Assembly (NCBI RefSeq): GCF_965363235.1
Contig: NC_134843.1
Location: 89,437,795-89,501,794 of the forward strand
From: Mytilus galloprovincialis
Lineage: Eukaryota; Mollusca; Bivalvia; Mytilida; Mytilidae
Reading direction: 5' to 3'
DNA: 64,000 nucleotides
Below the pieces are notes generated by a model. That model was not told where the DNA came from. It did no database searches and worked only from the letters and a program-made list of their open reading frames with translations. The stretch's first letter is position 1. Each line of letters starts with the position of its first letter. Shown one piece after another: positions 1-9,185 of this stretch. The translations under genes were made by a program, and so were the position numbers.

Positions 1-114
1 CTTAGTGCTTGATATAAGTAAGTCATAAATTGACACAAAGACATTTTGTTTTTGTATTTTTACTTTAAAAAAATAGTGCATACCATATTCAAACTATTTT
101 TTTTTATTATACAG

Positions 115-1178
115 GGTTCTGGACTAGCTCCAACAGTTGCCTTTGTTAGACGACAACCAAAGGACTATAAATTTGGTTCTATATTAGTTTCAGTCTTTTG
201 TTTCTTTCCAGTAGGTCTAATTGCATTGTACTTTTCATATCAGGTAAGCTAGAATTTAAGAACATGTATTATATGTTAGCACTATCAAAACATCGGGTGT
301 ATTTTTCCTTTGATCTTTTTTTGTGATAATTTTTCATCTTTTGCTTCTTGCTTCAGATTGAAAGTTATTGTTAAAACTATGGATAATCTATAAGTCATGA
401 TGGTATTTAATTCCTGTCAAAAAGAAAACTTTCCTATGAAAAAATTGAAACATAGAAAAAACTTTTTGTCAGATACTACTTTTATTACAGTGGAAAAGCC
501 AACTTGCATAATGTCAGTAGTTTAATTTAGCTTTATTCAGTTATATCTCCAACTGCTTTCTGAGCACCTTCACTTGCCAAGGGTTAGTTTCAATCAGATT
601 AATTATTTGAGTTGTGGAAAAGCTGGATTATTTTACTTCAAACAAAGACAATGATAGTGTCTAAATAAGATAATGTTGCTATCTCTGGAAAAGTTTGCCA
701 TTTGAAACATAATAGAACTTGACATGCATCATGTGTTACTTTTTAATATAATTGTGTGAAGAATTAGGTTTTAATATACAACATATGTCCCTTGACTTAT
801 ACCATGATCAAACAGTTTTAATTCCAAACCTTAGCAGGTATATTCTTATAGTGTTAGAAAACACTCTATGATATAAACTTGATTTATTGACATTTATTGA
901 AAAAAAATATATATTCTGACTAATGCGAAGATACTTCCAGTTAACCAACTAAGATATCTGTGAAGTCTATGGTATATTTTTTAATTATTTTGTACCCTGA
1001 TCTTAAGGAGTAACAATGTTTTCTAATATTTCAGGTTAATAAATTCTATATCAGAGGAGACCTAAATAGATCTGTGACATCATCAGAAAGAACAAAGTTT
1101 TTAATACAGATAACTGTTGTGATAGGCTGTTTGATATGGTTTGGGGCTATTTTTGGACTCTTATACACTACATATTGA
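115..1178 (+). CDS. CD225/dispanin-family membrane protein, last two exons
   Basis: Two exons, 115-243 and 1035-1178, joined in phase 0 across an intron with consensus acceptors (TTATACAG, ATTTCAG) and a GTAAGC donor. The visible 90 residues carry the CD225 fold: a first membrane segment with the family signature FCFFPVGLIALYFSYQV, a short polar loop with a GDLNRS stretch (usual family form GD..xA), and a second hydrophobic segment ending GAIFGLLYTTY before TGA. CD225 proteins (IFITM, PRRT1/SynDIG, TMEM91 groups) are small dual-segment membrane proteins acting in vesicle fusion control or synapse organisation. The loop and the C-terminal end directly after the second segment look closest to the PRRT1/SynDIG type. 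The 5' exons, normally a Pro-rich cytoplasmic part, lie outside the window. An AATAAA at 1263-1268 is a plausible polyadenylation signal. Confidence 0.75.
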
Positions 1179-1262
1179 TACAATTTTGGAAATTGTTAGG
1201 TTTTTGTTTTCTCAAACACTAAAGGGACATAAAATTCTTTTAAGTAACAATGTTCCAAAAAC

Positions 1263-1268
1263 AATAAA
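1263..1268 (+). promoter_or_regulatory. Putative polyadenylation signal of the CD225 gene
   Basis: AATAAA lies 85 bases after the stop codon of the CD225-type gene, in a region with no other gene. Position and sense fit a 3' end signal; nothing else confirms it. Confidence 0.4.
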
Positions 1269-1584
1269 AGTCTTCTACATTTACATGTATACATGTGCTT
1301 GTAAAAGGTCTATTTCTATCGGACGTCGCTCATGTATTGATATATTGTTCAAGTCTTTCAATTTTTATATGAGGTATAACATAAAATTGTTTGTTGTTTT
1401 ACATACGACTTTGCTAGATATGATCATATTGTATGTTAACCATATTTCTCATTTGTTCCATCTTTAGTTGATCTTGCCATACATGTATACTCATTTCTTG
1501 AATTTAATGGTTTAGATGTTGCAGATGTGAATATGGATTGCGTTTATAAATTTTCTGTTTACAAAATTTTTAATTTTTCGAAAA

Positions 1585-1795
1585 ACTAAGGATTAATTTT
1601 TCTTATCCCAGGCATAGATTACCTTAGCGGTATTTGGTACAACTTTTTGGAATTTTGGATCCTCAATGCTCTTTATCTTTGTACTTGTTTGACTTTATAA
1701 CGTTTTTGATATGAGTGTCACTGATGAGTCTTATGTAGGCGAAATGCGCGTCTGGCGTACTAAATTATAATCCTGGTACCTTTGATATTAAATAC
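1585..1795 (+). repeat. Mussel hammerhead-bearing repeat, family H1, copy 1
   Basis: About 210 bp beginning with ACTAAGGATT and ending with CCTGGTACCTTTGATA. The same order of blocks (CTTATCCCAGGC, CTTTTTGGAATT, TCAATGCTC, CACTGATGAGTCTTATG, CCTGGTACC) returns at 8144-8335 and in part at 33985-34065, so it is an interspersed repeat. I recognise it as very common in mussel sequences. The 3' half holds a hammerhead ribozyme fold, listed separately. Confidence 0.75.
1713..1760 (+). ncRNA. Type I hammerhead ribozyme motif (H1 copy 1)
   Basis: All core parts are in order: stem I 5' strand 1713-1720, core CTGATGA 1721-1727, stem II 1728-1740 (GTCT/AGGC around a 5-nt loop), GAAA 1741-1744, a very short stem III, the GTC cleavage triplet ending at 1752, and stem I 3' strand 1753-1760. 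Stem I pairs TGGCGTAC with GAGTGTCA at seven of eight positions counting wobbles. Predicted cleavage is after 1752. Stem III is only about 3 bp with a 2-nt loop, as in the minimal hammerheads of animal retroelements, which often work as dimers. Confidence 0.7.
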
Positions 1796-2985
1796 AAAAA
1801 AAAAGTCTTTTTTTTGCAGTATAGCTGTAGGACATATGAGATAGTCATAGTAGAGTAGAGCAGTGCATGTGTCCCTATAAAAGTTGCCTTTTTATGCCGA
1901 CTTTTGCTCCTTTCTGAAACATATATTTTTAAATATAAAGCTTATCTGCTTCTATAAAAGTTATTTTGATACTGTAACATTCAGCATATTTAAGAATTTT
2001 AACAGAACACACAAAAGAAAAAAAATATGTGCTTCTTTAATACTTATAGTACATATATTATTGATAAAAAACATCTTCATTTTTCATTTCTCTTTTATAA
2101 AAAATAAAGGAAATATACCATATATTCTTCTTCTCTTTTTCACTGAATCTGAAAACAGGATGACAGAAGTCATATGCAGTCCCTTCTCCATAGGAAAATC
2201 AAAATTATTTAAGTTCTGAAAATTATGAAGAATGAAGCCTTCTTTCTTATTAAATTGATTTTGTGATTATGTTAAGAAATAACTCATAGTCAGGAATTTA
2301 ACTCTCAAGATCTCAGGGACTACTGACAATCAGATCTTTTCATGTTGTACTGTTCAATTCAATAGCAATCATTTGTTGTTTTGTAAAATTACTTTTTAGC
2401 TTACCAACCCTGAAGGTGACTTTGAATCAATTAGCAATGTTGTGCGTCCATCAGTAGTTGCAGATCCAGAAATTTTAAGAAAAAGTGGGGGAGAGGGGGG
2501 AAGGGGGTGACTACCAAAGAGGCGGTCGCTCCAGTCATGTTTTAGTGATTCGTTTACAGAAGGGGGACAGGGTTGTCTTTTTTCATATTTTCTATTGAAT
2601 AACTTCAATCCTACTGATACCAGATCTATATAAATAAAGTGTTACTATTAATCCATCTTTTTTCCCCTGAAGAAGGTTGGTGGAGGAGCCAGTCAGTTTA
2701 TGAATCATTATCAGACTCTGTTAATTATGTGTTTTGGTATATCTTATATTTAATATGCTACATATTTAAAGACAGTAGTTTATAAGAAGATAAAGCAGTA
2801 TGACATTTCAATAGATGATATGTTCATTCAAATGTAAAACAGTGTTTACTTTGAAATTGCTTGACTCATATTGTTATTGGTTTAGTTAGACTTGTTTTAT
2901 ATCTATTGGTGTGTTTAACACTGTTAACAAGGCATTTAAAGATTGTTTACTGCATAAGCAACATTAGATAGAAATACATTTGTTT

Positions 2986-3230
2986 CATATATATATATAT
3001 ATATTTATATATACAACTCGTCTAAACATCAACCCAACAATGTTAGATCTGTAAATTTGCTTTCGCAAATTTTTGGTTCTTCCCTCGCCGGGATTCGAAC
3101 CCATGCTACTGTGATATCGTGCACTGCAGCCGTCCCGCTAGACCACACGACCACCTGGGCTCTCGTAAAAAGAGCTTTCGCTGGCTGGGTGTTACCTTTC
3201 CTCGTCAGTTTTAATCTATATATATATATT
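2986..3230 (-). mobile_element. tRNA-derived SINE
   Basis: On the minus strand a tRNA-like head carries an A box TGGTCTAGCGGGA (3145-3133) and a B box GGGTTCGAATCCC (3102-3090) at normal spacing. The acceptor stem cannot be paired, so it is not a working tRNA. The head is followed by a body with ACATTGTTGGGTTGATG and AGACGAG and a (TA)n tail at 2986-3010, with a second TA run at the other edge. This layout is that of a SINE; the body resembles conserved central domains of mollusc SINEs, but I cannot name the family from sequence alone. Confidence 0.7.
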
Positions 3231-3842
3231 GAGTAAAGAAATAAGTTTAGATATTTATTTTTGTTAAACTGTGATCATATAAGATAAGTTTTTGATGATA
3301 TAAATATGTACAGCTTTAAGTGTCCGTAGGTATATTCTGTTATCTGGTAAAAGATAATTAATGTACATCCTGAACATCTATACAAACCTATCAGTTATAA
3401 TTTTTTAATTCATATACTTTTTAAAGTATTGAGTTAATCCCTGGATAAACATAACATGAAAAAAAACAAGTGATGCCACAAATGTGAAAAATGAAAATGT
3501 TCTTTTTTAGTAATGGTAACCTTGAACTTTAATGTCTTAGACCTATTGTAATTTGACCAAAATCCATAGATTATTCCCCTTCCCTATATCTTCAATCTAT
3601 AAAAGATGCACTCCTACCAAGCAAAGGGAACTCTTTATATTATAAGCACATTATCCATTAACCTAAGGATAGCAAAAGTAATCTTGAACTTTGAGTCTGA
3701 ATTTTTGACACTAACATCAATAGCTTCTTTCACTTCCCTTAGTCTGTCAAACTAATCTTATAAGCATTAGTGATTTGTCAGTGACTGACAATCATCAGTG
3801 AAATACTTTTCGATTGTTGAAATCTTGGATAAGTCAACGTTT

Positions 3843-6252
3843 TTTAGCTCACCTGTCCCGAAGGGACAAGTGAGCTTATGCCATCACTTGGCGTCCGTCG
3901 TCGTCCGTCGTCTGTCGTCGTCGTCTGTCGTCGTCGTCTGTCGTCGTAAACTATTTCAAGAATCTTCTCCTCTGAAACTACTGGGCCAAATACTTTCAAA
4001 CTTTAACTGAATGTTCCTTAGGGTATCTAATTTATAAATTGTATCCGAAGTTTTGATCTATCAACAAACATGGTCGCCATTGCTAAAAATAGAACATAGG
4101 GGTCAAATGCAGTTTTTGGCTTATAACTCAAAAACCAAAGCATTTAGAGCAAATCTGACAGGGGTAATATTGTTTATCAGGTCAAGATCTATCTGCCCTG
4201 AAATTTTCAGATGAATCAGACAACCTGTTGTTGGGTTGCTGCCCCTGAATTGGTAATTTTAAGGAAATTTTGCTGTTTTTGGTTATTATCTTGAATATTA
4301 TTATAGATAGAGATAAACTGTAAACAGGAATAATGTTCAGCAAAGTAAGATTTACAAATAAGTCAACATGACGGAAATGGTCAGTTGACCCCTTTAGGAG
4401 TTATTGCCCTTTATAGTCAATTTTTAACCATTTTTCGTAAATCTTAGTAATCTTTTACAAAAATCTTCTCCTCTGAAACTACTGGGCCAAATACTTCCAA
4501 ACTTTAACTGAATGTTTCTTAGGGTATCTAGTTTGTAAATTGTATCCGAAGTTGTGATCTATCAACAAACATGGTCGCCATTGCTAAAAATAGAACATAG
4601 GGGTCAAATGCAGTTTTTGGCTTATAACTCAAAAACCAAAGCATTTAGAGCAAATCTGACAGGAATAATATTGTTTATCAGTTCAAGATCTATCTGCCCT
4701 GAAATTTTCAGATGAATCAGACAACCTGTTGTTGGGTTACTGCCCCTGAATTGGTAATTTTAAAGAAATTTTGCTGTTTTTGGTTATTATCTTGAATATT
4801 ATTATAGATAGAGATAAACTGTAAACAGGAATAATGTTCAGCAAAGTAAGATTTACAAATAAGTCAACATGACGGAAATGGTCAGTTGACCCCTTTAGGA
4901 GTTATTGCCCTTTATAGTCAATTTTTAACCATTTTTCGTAAATCTTAGTAATCTTTTACAAAAATCTTCTCCTCTGAAACTACTGGGCCAAATACTTCCA
5001 AACTTTAACTGAATGTTTCTTAGGGTATCTAGTTTGTAAATTGTATCCGAAGTTGTGATCTATCAACAAACATGGTCGCCATTGCTAAAAATAGAACATA
5101 GGGGTCAAATGCAGTTTTTGGCTTATAACTCAAAAACCAAAGCATTTAGAGCAAATCTGACATGGAATAATATTGTTTATCAGTTCAAGATCTATCTGCC
5201 CTGAAATTTTCAGATGAATCAGACAACCTGTTGTTGGGTTACTGCCCCTGAATTGGTAATTTTAAAGAAATTTTGCTGTTTTTGGTTATTATCTTGAATA
5301 TTATTATAGATAGAGATAAACTGTAAACAGCAATAATGTTCAGCAAAGTAAGATTTACAAATAAGTCAACATGACGGAAATGGTCAGTTGACCCCTTTAG
5401 GAGTTATTGCCCTTTATAGTCAATTTTTAACCATTTTTCGTAAATCTTTGTAATCTTTTACAAAAATCTTCTCCTCTGAAACTACTGGGCCAAATACTTC
5501 CAAACTTTAACTGCATGTTTCTTAGGGTATCTAGTTTGTAAATTGTATCCGAAGTTATGATCTATCAACAAACATGGTCGCCATTGCTAAAAATAGAACA
5601 TAGGGGTCAAATGCAGTTTTTGGCTTATAACTCAAAAACCAAAGCATTTAGAGCAAATCTGACGTGGGTAATATTGTTTATCAGGTCAAGATCTATCTGC
5701 CCTGAAATTTTCAGATGAATCAGACAACCTGTTGTTGGGTTGATGCCCCTGATTTGATAATTTTAAGGAAATTTTGCTGTTTTTGTTTATTATCTTGAAT
5801 ATAATTATAGATAGAAATAAACTGTAAACAGCAATAATGTTCAGCAAAGTAAGATCTTCAATTAAGTCAATTTGACCAAAATTGTCAATTGACCCCTTAA
5901 GGAGTTATTGCCCTTTAAAGACTTTTTTCACAATTTGTTCATCATGTTGACTTACTTTAAAAAAATCTTCTCCTTTGAAACTGCTGTATCAATTTCAGCC
6001 AAAATCAGGCTAAATGAGTTTCAGAGTATCTAGTATAAATTTTATATTTTATTTCCTTGTATGTCAAGAAACATAGCTCCTATGGCTAAAATAGAACATA
6101 GGAGAAAATGATTATTTTTTTTGGCTTTTGAAGAAAATAGGACGATCCAAAAAACATTTAAATAAATTGAAAAGCCAAAATAATCATTGATGAGAGATTT
6201 AACCAAAAGAATTAAGGTGAGCGATTCAGGCTCTTGAGAGCCTCTTGTTTCA
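3843..6252 (+). mobile_element. Mollusc AGCTCACC...GCCTCTTGTTT element with internal tandem array
   Basis: Starts with AGCTCACCTGTCCC, which folds back on GGGACAAGTGAGC (3846-3875), followed by a (CGT)n-type run at about 3890-3948. Ends with GGTGAGCGATTCAGGCTC and the small palindrome GGCTCTTGAGAGCC just before CTCTTGTTT at 6250. I recognise both ends from many bivalve sequences. There is no coding capacity. The body is a tandem array of about 501 bp units, starting near 3961, 4462, 4963 and 5465, plus a diverged fifth start at 5964. A non-autonomous Helitron-like element is possible because of the 3' hairpin, but this is unproven. Confidence 0.65.
3961..5963 (+). repeat. 501-bp tandem repeat, four units
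   Basis: The block AATCTTCTCCTCTGAAACTA recurs at 3961, 4462, 4963 and 5465 (period 501-502), and a degraded copy starts at 5964. Each unit contains the same landmarks: CATGGTCGCCATTGC, CAAATGCAGTTTTTGGC, CCTGTTGTTGGGTT and GGTCAGTTGACCCCTTTA. Units two and three are nearly identical, so at least one duplication is recent. No frame is open across a unit. Confidence 0.9.
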
Positions 6253-6669
6253 TTGACTTTTAATGTAAATTTAGAAGAAATAGCTGGGAACAAATGTTTT
6301 TCTTTAGGTTCTTACTTCGTTTTGACAATCACATCATATCATTGTATGACGTCAGAGGGGTGAAACTACAGGATTAATTTCATATGTAAAATATAGTTGT
6401 TTAATTTGTCTCAGACTTTCATTGCAACAGATGTAATACACAATATACCTGTAATATAAAGAAACACATTTTCAACTTGATTTATCTCATTTAACTTGAA
6501 TAGATTTTAAATCAGTTATTCAATGTATGTTATGTGGATCTGGTACACTAATTTTAGTTTTTGATATTACTCTGTCTATTTTACTGCAAAGACTAATGAC
6601 AGAATTTTGTAGAAACAATCTTTACAGTGATGTTTAGTCTTTAGTTTTCTTTGTTGTGTCTTGTTATAA
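6253..6669. other. Intergenic, no gene seen
   Basis: AT-rich sequence between the 501-bp array element and the H2 repeat. I see no open frame with domain features, no RNA gene and no recognised repeat. Confidence 0.5.
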
Positions 6670-6875
6670 CATTAACGGTTCCAATTTTTCTGCAACAGAT
6701 GCGCATTTCAACAATACATGTCTCTTCAGTGATGCTCGTGGCCAAAATATTCGAAATCCAAAGCTTAGCTAAAAGATGAAGAGCTATAATCTAAAAGGTC
6801 CAAAAAGTTTAGCCAAATCCGTGAAAGGAATCAGAGCTTTGCATGAGGGAGTTACATTCCTTAATTTTTATAATT
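6670..6875 (-). repeat. Mussel hammerhead-bearing repeat, family H2, copy 1
   Basis: Shares TTTCTGCA.CAGATGCGCAT, CAATACATGTCTCTTCAGTG, GATGAAGAGCTATAAT, CCAAATCCGTGAAAGGAATC and GAGCTTTGCATGAGGGAG with 23700-23890 and partly with 24040-24105. The hammerhead fold lies on the minus strand. Confidence 0.7.
6692..6735 (-). ncRNA. Type I hammerhead ribozyme motif (H2 copy 1), slightly degraded
   Basis: Read on the minus strand: stem I GCATCA, core CTGAAGA (6729-6723), a stem II hairpin closed by a G-T pair, GAAA (6709-6706), short stem III TGCGCA, cleavage triplet ATC (6700-6698), and stem I 3' strand TGTTGC with one mismatch. Predicted cleavage is between 6698 and 6697. Confidence 0.55.
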
Positions 6876-6879
6876 TCTA

Positions 6880-7680
6880 AATTTAGTAGTGTTAACTATT
6901 ATTTGTCTGTCTGTCTGTTTTTTCTTTTTCTTTTTTAGCCATGTCGTTGTCAGTTTATATTCGATCTATGAGTTTAACTGTACCTCTGGTATCTTTCACC
7001 ACTCTTTTATACCTTATTTTGTTTTTGTCTATTGTATAGTAAATGATTGAAGTAACTTGATGAAAAAATATTTTAAAACATTCCTTGCCTATTTTAAATT
7101 CTCATGGTTTACCTTTAATAAATCATGTATATACATATCAGAATAAATGAAGTTAAAGTTTATTTATTATCTTTTCTATTTTGATAACATTGTTGTCAGA
7201 AATTATGTTAAACTCAGTAATTAAGTAATATATGCATGATAAAAAGAACCAACAGTAGATTTAATGAAAAATTGCTTGAATTGGAAAAAACATTTATGTT
7301 AATCTATGAATGTTGTCAGTTTATTAGTTTAACTATCCCTCTGTTACTAGTATCTTTCACCACTCTTTTGTACGTTATTTTCTTTATGTCTATTGTATAT
7401 AGTAAATGATTGACGTAACTTGGTGAAAAAATATTAACATTCTAGCCTATTTTTAATCCTCATGTTATACCTTTAATATATCATGTATATACATATCAGG
7501 ATAAATGAAGTTTATTATTTATCTTTTCTATTTTGGTAACATTATTGTCAGAGATTATCTCATACTGAGTAATAAGTTAATCTATGCATGATAAAAAAAT
7601 ATCTGTAGACTTCAAATAAAAATGCATGAACTGAAAAAAATTATCTTACCCAATCTATGACTGTTTTAAATGAATTCAAG
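6880..7680. repeat. Diverged ~355-bp tandem duplication
   Basis: Blocks ATCTTTCACCACTCTTTT (6991 and 7352), ATCATGTATATACATATCAG, TATTTATCTTTTCTATTTTG and TATGCATGATAAAAA (7231 and 7583) recur in the same order at a spacing of 352-361 bases. The left part (TTTTTAGCCATG, GTTGTCAGTTTAT, GAGTTTAACTGTACCTCTGG) belongs to a widespread mussel repeat also seen at 42120-42180 and, inverted, at 38030-38095. Confidence 0.7.
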
Positions 7681-8143
7681 AAAATTTATTCATAAGCTTT
7701 GTTTTTTTGTTTTAAGTTCTACAGTCCCTACCTAGCAAAAAACACTTGCTAAATTATTGAAAATGATAGCATAAAAATTAATTTATTTAAAAGGCTTGTG
7801 CACGTATATGAGTTTTCAGTATTGAGATATTACGTTTGCCTTACGACATTGTTTGTGTATAATTTTGGGAGTGATCAAATTATACTACATTATTTCATCA
7901 AAGAGTTTCTAGTCTTGTTTAAAAGTTATTGAATTTGAATTTGAATTTTCGTTCATTAATTCACATGCACATCTTTTTCTAAACAAAATAGTAAACAGTC
8001 CTTTAGCGTACATATGTGCTTTGTATTCTTTTTGTTGTTTTGATTCGTTCATCGTCTCTTTTCTAGGTTCTTTGTTGTCACTATATGAATGTATATCAAT
8101 TATATGGTCATTTTTAAACTGTTTGCAAAAGTATGAATTATTG

Positions 8144-8335
8144 TAAATACTAAGGATTTTCTTATCCCAGGCTGATAACCTTGGCCTTATTTGACAACTT
8201 TTTGGAATTTGTGGTCATCAATGCTCTACATTTTTGTTTGGCTTTCTTTACCTTTGGACCTGAGCGTCACTGATGAGTCTTATGAAGACGAAACACGCGT
8301 CTGGTGTATTAAATTATGAGCCTGGTACCTTTATG
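8144..8335 (+). repeat. Hammerhead-bearing repeat H1, copy 2
   Basis: Begins TACTAAGGATTTTCTTATCC and ends CCTGGTACCTTTATG. It matches 1585-1795 block by block and contains a hammerhead fold. Confidence 0.75.
8262..8309 (+). ncRNA. Type I hammerhead ribozyme motif (H1 copy 2)
   Basis: Stem I GAGCGTCA 8262-8269 with TGGTGTAT 8302-8309; core CTGATGA 8270-8276; stem II GTCT/AGAC (8277-8289) fully paired; GAAA 8290-8293; short stem III; GTC ending at 8301, the predicted cleavage site. Differences from copy 1 in stem II are compensatory (AGGC to AGAC). Confidence 0.7.
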
Positions 8336-8529
8336 TCGTTATTTTCTATTGTAATGTTAATTTGTGTATTTCTCTGTCCAGAATGTTCTTCCTTTTATTT
8401 GTATTTTAGTCATGTAATATTGTCATTTTAGTGTTATTTAATGGCATTTTTATTAACATTGCCATAAAAGCTGAAGGTTTCGCTAGCTACAAAACAGACA
8501 AGTCAGGAAAATGGCAATTGCTATCTTAT

Positions 8530-8950
8530 AAATAAAGGCAACAGTAGTATACCGCTGTTTGAAATTCATAAATCAATTGAGATAAAAAGCAAACTAAAAC
8601 TGAGGGAAATGCATCAAATATAAGAGGAGAAATACGACACAACAGAAACACAGCATTAAAATGTAACACACACAGAAACGAACTATAATATAACAATTGC
8701 CATTTTCCTTACTTGGACAGGGCATTTTAAGACAAAAAATGGTAGGCTGAACCCGGTTTTATCTTGTAGTTCGTTTCTATGTATGTTGCATTGTCGTTTG
8801 GTTTTTTGTTGCACTTTAGTGTTTCTGTGGTTTCGTTGTTTTCCTCTTATATTTGACGTGTTTCCCTCAGTTTAAGTTTTCAACCCGGATTTATTTTACT
8901 TAATCGATTTATGGCTTTCGAACAACGGTATACTACTGTTGCCTTTATTT
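8530..8950. repeat. Long inverted repeat of mussel repeat R2
   Basis: The left arm starts AATAAAGGCAACAGTAGTAT (from 8530) and runs to about 8685. The right arm (8766-8950) is its reverse complement, ending ATACTACTGTTGCCTTTATT. Arms are about 155-185 bp and diverged, separated by about 80 bp. Single-orientation relatives lie at 31255-31455 and 40915-41640, so this is an interspersed family that here exists as a head-to-head pair. Confidence 0.8.
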
Positions 8951-9185
8951 AGAGAAATGAAGTATAGTAATACCAAGTACTTAATAATTTACCTGAAGGC
9001 AGGATTTTTGCTGAACTATCATATTTTCTAGCGAGAAATGAGAAATGAGTTTTGTATCGTTTTCGTGTATTTTTAACAAAACAATTATAAGAAGACATAA
9101 ATACACCTATGTTAATTTATGATCACATTAGTACTCATGCATGATAAACCGTTACAATAGGAAGTATCCAAGATACATGTTGAAA
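8951..9185. other. 3' flank of HSPA12-like gene
   Basis: AT-rich, holding the presumed 3' untranslated part of the minus-strand HSPA12-like gene. I find no clear AATAAA on the minus strand within about 180 bases of the stop. Confidence 0.4.

Larger units (their letters stand above)
1179..2985. other. Intergenic: 3' flank of CD225 gene
   Basis: Apart from the H1 repeat I see no gene. A 111-codon open frame at 1884-2219 is rich in F, I and K, has no recognisable domain and is best taken as AT-rich chance. At 2460-2600 a G-rich stretch sits beside CAGATCCAG and CAGTCATGTTTTAGTGATTC; similar blocks appear at 37430-37530, so it is probably another mussel repeat. Confidence 0.5.

Noticed and set aside
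1141-1467. 108-codon frame after the CD225 exons
   Set aside because: It is out of frame with the real exon and lies mostly in the 3' untranslated region; no domain.
1884-2219. 111-codon frame
   Set aside because: AT-driven composition, no domain, no splice or promoter context.
3070-3160. tRNA gene on the minus strand
   Set aside because: A and B boxes are present but the acceptor stem cannot pair and a SINE body and TA tail follow.
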